Source: an uncultured Eubacteriaceae bacterium
GTDB lineage: Bacteria > Bacillota > Clostridia > Eubacteriales > Eubacteriaceae
Assembly (NCBI GenBank): GCA_947630385.1
Contig: CANRHG010000086.1
Coordinates: 1-7,851, forward strand
DNA length: 7,851 nt
Direction: 5' to 3'
Shown here piece by piece: positions 1 to 5,805 of this stretch (positions are counted from its first letter, which is position 1; every line of letters starts with the position of its first letter). A model generated the notes under the pieces. It was not told where the DNA came from. It did no database searches and was given only the letters and a program-made list of their open reading frames with translations. The translations under genes were made by a program, and so were the position numbers.

Positions 1-499
1 ATTTCGGATCGTTTAGCCCGAAAAAACGTTTTCCGTCAAAGACGATCACCTTTTTTACGACGTCTTTGTGCTCTCTTCCGTAGGCGCCGGCGTTCATCCT
101 TACGGCCCCGCCGATGGAACCTGGGATTCCCGAAGCAAACTCGTAGCCGGTCAGGGACTTCTCTAAGGCCGCGCCCGCGACGTCCCGAAGCAGGGCCCCC
201 GAGTCGCAGTAAAGCCGGTTGTTATAGGCGCTAAGCGCGTTTAGTTTTTCGGTCTTTACGATCACGCCACGGTAGCCGTCGTCTTTTACGAGGACGTTGC
301 TGCCGTTACCGAGCACGTAATGGGGAAGCCCTTCTTCTTTTAAAAAGCAAAGAAGCTCGGCCAGCTCCAGATAAGTCTGCGGGGTGACGACGTAGTCGGC
401 ATTTCCTCCGATACGAAAAGAGGTGTGGTTTTTCATCGGTTCGTCCGTTCGCACGTTTTTTTCTCCGACGATTTTTTCAAGGCGATCTTTGATGTTCAT
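1..499 (-). CDS. murB: UDP-N-acetylenolpyruvoylglucosamine reductase (MurB), N-terminal part, cut by window edge
   Basis: MurB is the cytoplasmic FAD enzyme that uses NADPH to reduce UDP-GlcNAc-enolpyruvate to UDP-MurNAc, the second committed step of peptidoglycan synthesis. The reverse strand reads open for 166 codons from ATG (499-497) to the left edge. Visible family marks are NHTSFRIGG near residues 24-32, the FAD-binding GNGSNVLV at 64-71, and GIPGSIGGAVRMNAGAYG at 124-141. The order and spacing fit the Gram-positive (type II) MurB form. The C-terminal substrate domain with the catalytic Ser and Glu lies outside the window. A GTG five codons upstream (514-512) is an alternative start; the ATG is preferred because GAAGTGAG sits at SD distance from it. 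The gene is divergent from gyrA, with 177 bp between the start codons. Family assignment is secure; the rest of the gene is unseen. Confidence 0.95.
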   Translation of the reverse strand, partial: MNIKDRLEKIVGEKNVRTDEPMKNHTSFRIGGNADYVVTPQTYLELAELLCFLKEEGLPHYVLGNGSNVLVKDDGYRGVIVKTEKLNALSAYNNRLYCDSGALLRDVAGAALEKSLTGYEFASGIPGSIGGAVRMNAGAYGREHKDVVKKVIVFDGKRFFGLNDPK

Positions 500-529
500 T
501 TTAAGGCAGCTCACTTCATTATTTTCTTC

Positions 530-538
530 AGTATAGCA
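530..538 (-). promoter_or_regulatory. Putative extended -10 promoter for murB
   Basis: On the minus strand the sequence reads TGCTATACT, an extended -10 element (TGn followed by TATACT, 5 of 6 to consensus). It lies about 30 bp upstream of the murB ATG. No good -35 hexamer is seen at 16-18 bp, which is common when the TGn extension is present. The predicted transcript start near 523 gives a leader of about 24 nt containing the SD-like GAAGTGAG. This is a sequence-based prediction only. Confidence 0.45.
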
Positions 539-596
539 CAGCGCCGATACGGAAAACTTAAAAGAATCTTAAGAAAACGGGATATTCAATTAAAAT

Positions 597-625
597 TTGA
601 TAAAATAAGATTAAAACTCTATAAA
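597..625 (+). promoter_or_regulatory. Sigma-A type promoter for gyrA
   Basis: TTGATA (597-602) and TATAAA (620-625) are separated by exactly 17 bp, each matching 5 of 6 consensus bases. The predicted start near 632 leaves a leader of about 45 nt containing the SD sequence AAAGGAAG (657-664). The surrounding sequence is very AT-rich, which raises the chance of false matches, but position and spacing are right for gyrA. Confidence 0.6.
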
Positions 626-676
626 AAACGTAAAAATAATATTACAGTTTAATTCGAAAGGAAGAGAAAGTTTAAG

Positions 677-2989
677 ATGCAATCGCAAACCCCACTTAAC
701 ATACAGGAAACCAACATCACCACGGAAATGCGTGAGTGTTACATCGACTACGCGATGAGCGTCATTATCGGGCGTGCCCTGCCGGACGTGCGTGACGGGC
801 TAAAACCGGTACACCGCCGGATCCTTTACGCGATGCACGAACTCGGCCTGACCCCCGACCGGCCGTTTCGTAAGTCGGTGCGTATCGTCGGGGACGTGCT
901 CGGAAAATTCCACCCACACGGGGACGCGGCCGTCTACGAGGCGATGGTTCGCATGGCGCAGGATTTTTCCACGCGTTATCCGACGGTCAAGGGCCACGGC
1001 AACTTCGGCTCGGTCGACGGTGACAGCGCGGCAGCCATGCGATACACCGAAGCCAAGATGGACGTCATCGCCCGCGAGATGCTTCGCGACATCAACAAGG
1101 ACACGGTCAATTTTGTCGACAACTTCGACGGGACCGAAGTCGAGCCGGTCGTACTGACCTCCCGTTTTCCGCACCTTCTCGTAAACGGCTCCCAGGGGAT
1201 CGCCGTGGGGATGGCGACGATCGCTTATATAAAAGACGAGGAGATCCCTCTAGAAAAACTCATAAAACTCCTTCCGGGGCCTGACTTTCCGACGGGAGGG
1301 CAGATCATCGGCCGTAGCGGGATAAAGGATGCCTACTCTACCGGAAAAGGGCGAATTAAGATCAGGGCCAAGGCGGAGATCGAGCCGGGAAAACGGGGAA
1401 AGCACCACATCGTGATTTCCGAGATCCCCTACATGGTCAACAAGGCCAAAGTCATCGAAAAGATCTCTTCACTCGTGCACGCCAAAAAGATCGAGGGGAT
1501 CCAGGAGATCCGGGACGAGAGCGACCTCAAGCAGGGCATACGGATCGTCATCGACGTACGTAAAAACTACGACCCGAACTACGTGCTCCACCAGATCTAC
1601 AAGATGACCGACCTCGAGACGGGTTTTGGCGTGATAAATCTGGCCTTGGTGCCGGACAAAAAGGGGAAACTTACCCCGAAGATCTTAGACTTAAAATCGA
1701 TCCTAAAGGAATACCTCGCCCATCAGGAGACGGTCATCGAGCGCAGGACCCGCTACGACCTGCAAAAAGCTCAAAAGCGGGCCCACATCCTAGAGGGGCT
1801 CCTGATCGCGCTCGATCACATCGACGAGATCATCGAAATCATCCGCTCCTCGCGAACCCCAAAGAGCGCGGGCGAGAAACTAAAAAAACGCTTTAAGATC
1901 GACGACGTTCAGGCCCAGGCGATTTTAGATATGCGCCTGCAGCGCCTGACGGGACTCGAGCGCGGAAAGATCAAAAAAGAGCATAAGGAGCTCTTAAAGA
2001 CGATCGCGCAGTACGAAAAGATCCTGTCCGACAAAAACGAAGTTAGGAAAGTCATCATCGAAGAGCTCAGGCAGATCAAAAAAGACTACGCCGACAAGCG
2101 TCGAACCGAGATCTTAGACGAAGAACCCGTACGCGAGCAGATCAGTTTTGTAAAGCCGAAAAAAGAAATTTACGTCGCCCTCACCGACGTCGGTTACGTC
2201 AACCAAAAAAGTGAGGATAAATTCGAACGTTTCTACGACGGAGACGTCACGACCTACGTTCTAAAGACGAACGACTCATCCCCGCTTATTTTTGTCACCG
2301 ACAAGGCCCGGGCCTATACCGTAATAGCGGGAGACATCCCTTCTTCCAAGAGCCGGGGGACGCACCTTTCGGGGATCGCGTCGGTGGGAGACGGTGAGAA
2401 CGTGATTGCCGTGTTCGACTATGAGGCGCTTAAAAAGAAAAATCTGTTACTCGCCACGAAAAACGGACTGGTCAAAAAGATAAAACTGGAAGATGTAAAG
2501 AGCTCGACAAAAAACGGCGTTGGAATTTTGACTTTAAAACCCGGCGATCTCCTCGTTTCGGCGATTCCCGATACAAAAGACGTGTTAATTGCTACAGAAA
2601 ACGGCATGGCTCTGCGCTTTGATACCTCCCAGATCAAGCCCCAGGGACGGACGGCCGCGGGGGTCAAGGGGATCACGCTAGAAGACGATACGGTCGTATC
2701 CCTCAGTCCCGTCAAAAAAGAAGTCATCGTCGCCGCCGACGACGGAACGGCTAAGCGGGTGGTAGCCGGCCAGTTTAAAAAACAGGCCCGCGGTGGAAAG
2801 GGGCTAAAGATCATAGCCAAAGGACAAAAGATACGATCGGTAAATACAAGCAGTGGCGAGGATCTTTACTATCAGAGCGAAGACGGCTCGGGAAAGGTAG
2901 GTGAACTGCCGCAGACGACGCGCACAAAAAAAGGTACGGAAGTAGCAAAAAATTTAAAACGTATTTACGTACTGGGTACCGGGACGTGA
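677..2989 (+). CDS. gyrA: Type IIA DNA topoisomerase subunit A (GyrA-like), 770 aa, with an apparent internal deletion
   Basis: This is the DNA breakage-reunion subunit that acts with GyrB (not in the window) to pass one duplex through another. Visible N-terminal marks are RALPDVRDGLKPVHRRILYAM near residue 33, HPHGDAAVYE at 79-88 (quinolone-resistance region), and the catalytic tyrosine Y123 with R122 in AAAMRYTE. The DNA-bending isoleucine I175 (GIAVG) and GPDFPTGG are also present. The tower/coiled-coil region includes QAQAILDMRLQRLTGLE. The C-terminal beta-pinwheel starts near 497, with recognisable blades 2-5; TENGMALRF marks blade 4 and QARGGKG at 703-709 blade 5. The N-terminal half favours GyrA over ParC (GIAVGMAT rather than the ParC-type GISAGYAT). 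Oddities: M-A-T181 runs straight into I182-A-Y, so the near-invariant NIPPHN stretch is missing; blade 1 lacks the QRRGGKG box; and Ala84 replaces the usual Ser. At 770 aa it is shorter than common GyrA (roughly 800-880). SD AAAGGAAG lies about 12 nt upstream. A ParC-like role cannot be excluded. Confidence 0.9.
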   Translation: MQSQTPLNIQETNITTEMRECYIDYAMSVIIGRALPDVRDGLKPVHRRILYAMHELGLTPDRPFRKSVRIVGDVLGKFHPHGDAAVYEAMVRMAQDFSTRYPTVKGHGNFGSVDGDSAAAMRYTEAKMDVIAREMLRDINKDTVNFVDNFDGTEVEPVVLTSRFPHLLVNGSQGIAVGMATIAYIKDEEIPLEKLIKLLPGPDFPTGGQIIGRSGIKDAYSTGKGRIKIRAKAEIEPGKRGKHHIVISEIPYMVNKAKVIEKISSLVHAKKIEGIQEIRDESDLKQGIRIVIDVRKNYDPNYVLHQIYKMTDLETGFGVINLALVPDKKGKLTPKILDLKSILKEYLAHQETVIERRTRYDLQKAQKRAHILEGLLIALDHIDEIIEIIRSSRTPKSAGEKLKKRFKIDDVQAQAILDMRLQRLTGLERGKIKKEHKELLKTIAQYEKILSDKNEVRKVIIEELRQIKKDYADKRRTEILDEEPVREQISFVKPKKEIYVALTDVGYVNQKSEDKFERFYDGDVTTYVLKTNDSSPLIFVTDKARAYTVIAGDIPSSKSRGTHLSGIASVGDGENVIAVFDYEALKKKNLLLATKNGLVKKIKLEDVKSSTKNGVGILTLKPGDLLVSAIPDTKDVLIATENGMALRFDTSQIKPQGRTAAGVKGITLEDDTVVSLSPVKKEVIVAADDGTAKRVVAGQFKKQARGGKGLKIIAKGQKIRSVNTSSGEDLYYQSEDGSGKVGELPQTTRTKKGTEVAKNLKRIYVLGTGT

Positions 2990-3072
2990 GTTGAAAAATT
3001 TTTTGAAAATACGGTGAAAAACTACCTTTGAATTTTTAAATTTTTGTAGCCGGTTATCAAATTTTTTTCAAT

Positions 3073-3117
3073 TTTAACTATCTTTACGTAATTTATTGTA
3101 AAATGGAGATAGTTAAA
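3073..3117. repeat. 11-bp perfect inverted repeat downstream of gyrA
   Basis: TTTAACTATCT (3073-3083) and AGATAGTTAAA (3107-3117) are exact reverse complements with a 23-bp spacer. Pairing resumes for two more bases beyond one mismatch. Inside the spacer TTTAC (3083-3087) and GTAAA (3098-3102) can form an alternative inner stem. A T-rich run follows the right arm, so it could be a weak AT-rich terminator for gyrA. The -10-like TAAAAT (3099-3104) in the spacer also allows an operator-flanked promoter. The repeat is certain; its role is not. Confidence 0.6.
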
Positions 3118-3176
3118 TTTTACTTAAAAACTCAAAGCTTAAGGCGAGAGAAAATATTCAATTTAGAAGTTAAATC

Positions 3177-3297
3177 TTACCGCCAGTTTCCAAAAAAAAG
3201 AGGCGCGACAAAGCGTTTTGCGATCGTCTCCTTTTACTTAAAAGAAAGCGTTTTGACTTTTTTGGCGCAAACATTTCTTTTGGGTTTCTGGCAGTAA
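3177..3297. repeat. 121-bp element bounded by imperfect 10-bp inverted repeats, foldable into a long hairpin
   Basis: TTACCGCCAG (3177-3186) and CTGGCAGTAA (3288-3297) pair at 9 of 10 positions. Further inward pairing follows after a T/T internal loop: CC (3190-3191) with GG (3283-3284), the A-run at 3193-3199 with the T-rich 3274-3281, and GCGC at 3203-3206 with 3265-3268. It also contains a direct repeat AAAGCGTTTTG (3210-3220 and 3245-3255). It could be a structured leader RNA or a small MITE-like remnant; I see no clear target-site duplication. Confidence 0.4.
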
Positions 3298-3309
3298 AAA
3301 ACTTTTTGG

Positions 3310-3315
3310 TTGACA
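3310..3315 (+). promoter_or_regulatory. Consensus -35 hexamer upstream of ptsG without a good -10
   Basis: TTGACA is a perfect -35 box, but the best -10 candidates at 15-17 bp (TTAAGT, TAAGTT) match only 3 of 6 bases. It may be a factor-dependent promoter or a chance match. If used, transcription would start close to the left arm of the 13-bp inverted repeat and the leader would be about 150 nt. Confidence 0.25.
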
Positions 3316-3339
3316 AGCTTACGCCTGAGCTTAAGTTTT

Positions 3340-3397
3340 TGAAAGATTTGACGGCTGAACGCAATTATTTTCTTTAATTTTAAAGTCAAATCTTTCA
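3340..3397. repeat. 13-bp perfect inverted repeat in the ptsG upstream region (candidate operator or leader hairpin)
   Basis: TGAAAGATTTGAC (3340-3352) and GTCAAATCTTTCA (3385-3397) are exact reverse complements with a 32-bp AT-rich spacer. The left arm overlaps a -35-like TTGACG (3348-3353), and a -10-like TTTAAT (3373-3378) lies in the spacer, so the arms would flank a promoter. The 19-bp -35/-10 spacing is longer than ideal. If transcribed from further upstream, the same arms would form an RNA hairpin about 95 nt before the ptsG start. The location suggests sugar-responsive control of ptsG, but no known operator was recognised. Confidence 0.55.
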
Positions 3398-3480
3398 TAC
3401 CTACGGTTTACCGGTTTTAGATCGCCTCGTTCTTTTCCAGATTTAGCCGGTAGACAAGTGTATTTTTCTTTTTATTTTTT

Positions 3481-3486
3481 AGGAGG
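3481..3486 (+). promoter_or_regulatory. Strong Shine-Dalgarno for ptsG
   Basis: AGGAGG lies 5 nt before the ATG at 3492 and follows a T-rich, probably unstructured stretch (3461-3480). It fixes the ptsG start and implies efficient initiation. Confidence 0.85.
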
Positions 3487-3491
3487 GTTTT

Positions 3492-5759
3492 ATGAAAGAC
3501 CGGATTTTTGGTGTTTTAACTCGAATTGGCCGATCATTCATGCTCCCTATCGCGGTTTTACCTATAGCTGGGTTGTTCCTAGGAGTCGGTGGATCGTTCT
3601 CGAATGAGACGATGATCTCACTATATCACCTGGAAGCCATCTTAGGACCTGGCACGATCTTGGGTAACATCATGTTGCTCCTCAACGACGCTGGATCTGC
3701 CGTATTTAACAACTTGGCGCTCTTGTTCGCGATCGCTGTTGCCATCGGTATGTCCAACAGAGAAAAAGCGACGGGTGCTCTAGCCGCGGTTTTAGGGTTC
3801 TTGATCATGAATGCCGTTATTGCCCGATTCCTGGTTATAACGAATTCCTTCGATACCGCTTCGCTGACGACGTACAACAATAACCTATTGTTGGCCGGGA
3901 TCGCGGATGGTTCAATCACCAACGTGGACGATTTTGTTCCCATAGCCATCAACGATCCAAGCATTCATCAACTCCCACAAGGATCCACGACCTCCTTGCT
4001 CGGTTATACGACACTATCAACCGGGGTCTTTGGTGGGATCATCGTCGGTTTGTTGGCGGCTTACGTTACCAATAAATTCTACAACCTGCAACTCCCGCCG
4101 GTCATCTCGTTCTTCAGTGGGACGCGTTCGGTTCCGATCATCACGGCGTTCTTGACCTTGATCTTAGGGGTCATCATGTTCTACGTATGGCCGTTCGTTC
4201 AAATGGGTATGTCCTTCCTCGGCTCGCTCGTTGACGCGACGGGGCTGATAGGGACGTTTATATACGGTTATATTGAGCGTGCTCTGATCCCGTTCGGCCT
4301 GCACCACGTCTTCTACTTGCCGTTCTGGCAGACCGCTATCGGTGGAACGTATACGACGACGGATGGCCGTGAAATCGCCGGTGCCCAAACCATTTACTTT
4401 GAACTTATCAGAGAAGGCCAAGTCGACATGAACGCTACCCAGTATACCCGTTTCATGGCTGGGAAATTCCCGTTCATGATCTTCGGTCTCCCAGGAGCTG
4501 CGTTAGCCATGTATCAGACGGCTTACGAAGAAAAGAAAGATATCGCCGGAGGTCTTCTCCTTTCAGCCGCGCTGGCCGCGATGCTGACTGGTATTACCGA
4601 ACCGATCGAATTTACCTTTATCTTCGTCGCACCAGCCCTCTACTATGGCGTACACTGCGTCCTTGCCGGTCTTTCGTTCATGCTCATGCACCTGTTTAAC
4701 GTTGCCGTTGGTATGACTTTCTCCGGAGGTATTATCGACTTAACTCTGTTCGGAGTCTTGCAGGGCTTCCAGACGAACTGGTATATGGTCATTGTCGTCG
4801 GTGTAGTCTACTTCTTCATTTACTGGTTCCTGTTCCGCTGGATCATCATCCACTTCGATCTGGCTACGCCGGGACGTGAAAAAGAAGAAGGCGCGGAAGT
4901 CAAGCTTTATACCAGAGCTGACGTCAACGCGGCCAAAGCCGGGGACAATTCCGGTAAACCTATCGATATGAAATCCGCCGCGATCCTCAAAGGTCTCGGT
5001 GGAAAAGACAACCTCGACGGGGACGTCGACTGCTGTATCACGCGTCTACGTCTGATGGTCAAAGATCCTGCAAAGGTCGACGAAGACCTGCTCAAACAGA
5101 CGGGTGCCGTCGGTACGGTCCTAAATGGTAAAGGCCTACAGGTCATTTACGGCCCGACCGTTCCGAGCGTGAAAAACGCCCTCGAAGAATTCCTGGAAAC
5201 GCCTGAAGCCGACCACGTCGATGAAATCATCGGAGCCGGCGACGAAATCGTTGGTGACAAGACCACCGACAATATCGTCAACGACGGACCATTTACCGAA
5301 TACTTCCAGGCACCGATTGCCGGTAAGCTCGAAGACGTATCCAAGACACCGGACGACGCTTTTGCTAAGAAGATGCTCGGTGATGGGATCGTCATCTTCC
5401 CGACGGATAACAAAGTTTGCGCACCATGTGATGGGACCATCGAAGTCCTATTCCCGACGCACCACGCTATCGGGATGAAATCCTCTAACGGCGTTGAACT
5501 GCTCATCCACGTTGGGATCGATACGGTCAACTTAAACGGTAAAGGCTTTACGGCAAAAGTCGAAGAAAAACAGGAAGTTAAGAGAGGTCAAGAACTTCTA
5601 GAAATTGATCTCGATTACATTCGTAAAAATGCGAAATCAGACGCTGTGCCGATGATCTTCACCGCACTTCCGGAAGACATGAAAGTCGAAATCTTAAAGA
5701 ACGGAAATGTAACACTTGATGAAGACGTTGTAATGGTAACGAATCTGAAAGACGCATAA
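3492..5759 (+). CDS. ptsG: PTS glucose-family permease, fused EIICBA, 755 aa
   Basis: A membrane sugar transporter that imports its sugar, probably glucose, and phosphorylates it with phosphate relayed from HPr through its own EIIA and EIIB domains. EIIC spans about residues 1-455, with many hydrophobic segments, the glucose-family GLHHVFYLPFW starting at 269 and the sugar-site signature GITEPIEF at 367-374; it ends in the TPGRE seen in Bacillus PtsG. EIIB (about 495-570) has DVDCCITRLRL; the phosphorylated cysteine should be C515, with an extra cysteine C514 where Ala is usual. EIIA (about 605-750) has THHAIG with H658 and LLIHVGIDTV with H673, 15 residues apart like H75 and H90 of E. coli IIA-Glc, so H673 should carry phosphate. 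It is somewhat longer than B. subtilis PtsG (699 aa), partly from a polar stretch near residues 115-160. It is flanked by its own leader and a terminator, so it is likely monocistronic. C-ending codons such as TTC and GTC are more frequent than in its neighbours, as in highly expressed genes. N-acetylglucosamine or maltose specificity is less likely. Confidence 0.93.
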   Translation: MKDRIFGVLTRIGRSFMLPIAVLPIAGLFLGVGGSFSNETMISLYHLEAILGPGTILGNIMLLLNDAGSAVFNNLALLFAIAVAIGMSNREKATGALAAVLGFLIMNAVIARFLVITNSFDTASLTTYNNNLLLAGIADGSITNVDDFVPIAINDPSIHQLPQGSTTSLLGYTTLSTGVFGGIIVGLLAAYVTNKFYNLQLPPVISFFSGTRSVPIITAFLTLILGVIMFYVWPFVQMGMSFLGSLVDATGLIGTFIYGYIERALIPFGLHHVFYLPFWQTAIGGTYTTTDGREIAGAQTIYFELIREGQVDMNATQYTRFMAGKFPFMIFGLPGAALAMYQTAYEEKKDIAGGLLLSAALAAMLTGITEPIEFTFIFVAPALYYGVHCVLAGLSFMLMHLFNVAVGMTFSGGIIDLTLFGVLQGFQTNWYMVIVVGVVYFFIYWFLFRWIIIHFDLATPGREKEEGAEVKLYTRADVNAAKAGDNSGKPIDMKSAAILKGLGGKDNLDGDVDCCITRLRLMVKDPAKVDEDLLKQTGAVGTVLNGKGLQVIYGPTVPSVKNALEEFLETPEADHVDEIIGAGDEIVGDKTTDNIVNDGPFTEYFQAPIAGKLEDVSKTPDDAFAKKMLGDGIVIFPTDNKVCAPCDGTIEVLFPTHHAIGMKSSNGVELLIHVGIDTVNLNGKGFTAKVEEKQEVKRGQELLEIDLDYIRKNAKSDAVPMIFTALPEDMKVEILKNGNVTLDEDVVMVTNLKDA

Positions 5760-5774
5760 AGTCATGTAAATTCG

Positions 5775-5803
5775 CCGGACCGCAAGGTCCGGTTTGTTTT
5801 TTT
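5775..5803 (+). terminator. Intrinsic terminator of ptsG
   Basis: CCGGACC (5775-5781) and GGTCCGG (5786-5792) form a perfect 7-bp GC-rich stem closed by a GCAA (GNRA-type) tetraloop, followed by a U-tract (5793-5803). It starts 16 bp after the ptsG stop and runs to within 3 bp of the next gene's GTG start. Confidence 0.92.
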
Positions 5804-5805
5804 CT

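Larger units (their letters stand above)
2990..3491. other. 502-bp AT-rich intergenic region with three inverted repeats, upstream of ptsG
   Basis: No convincing gene is present. A 64-codon open frame from 3103 has no SD and a composition expected of AT-rich noncoding DNA. The region holds three distinct inverted repeats (3073-3117, 3177-3297 and 3340-3397), a shorter one (3409-3414 with 3447-3452), and long A and T runs. No GC-rich intrinsic terminator for gyrA is visible. TTGAAAAA (2991-2998) can pair with TTTTTCAA (3064-3071), but base composition could explain that. The last about 180 bp probably hold the ptsG promoter and leader. Confidence 0.6.

Noticed and set aside
425..652. 75-codon plus-strand open frame between murB and gyrA
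   Set aside because: It overlaps the murB 5' coding region on the other strand, runs through the promoter region of gyrA, and has a low-complexity Phe/Lys-rich product with no SD.
800..1174. Antisense open frames inside gyrA, ptsG and the amidohydrolase
   Set aside because: These are reading-frame shadows of genes with clear family motifs; none has an SD or a family-like product.
677..2989. Annotation as parC instead of gyrA
   Set aside because: The N-terminal motifs (GIAVGMAT, HGNFGSVDGDSAAAMRYTE, GPDFPTGGQIIG) follow GyrA rather than Bacillus-type ParC, so gyrA is kept, with the box-less C-terminal domain noted as an open question.
2992..3004. 13-mer TGAAAAATTTTTT shared with 7741-7753
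   Set aside because: It consists almost entirely of A and T runs, so base composition of AT-rich spacers is enough to explain it.
3103..3297. 64-codon open frame in the gyrA-ptsG gap
   Set aside because: There is no SD before the ATG, the product shows no recognisable family, and the frame lies across inverted repeats in AT-rich DNA where chance ORFs of this size are expected.
3298..3491. GlcT/LicT-type RNA antiterminator site or a cre box in the ptsG leader
   Set aside because: I found no match to the conserved antiterminator sequence as I know it and no TGWAANCGNTNWCA-like cre site; the dyads present have different sequences.
5794..5805. TTG start for the amidohydrolase four codons upstream
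   Set aside because: The TTG lies within the terminator U-tract, adds only M-F-F-S, and has no SD; GTG at 5806 is the more economical choice.
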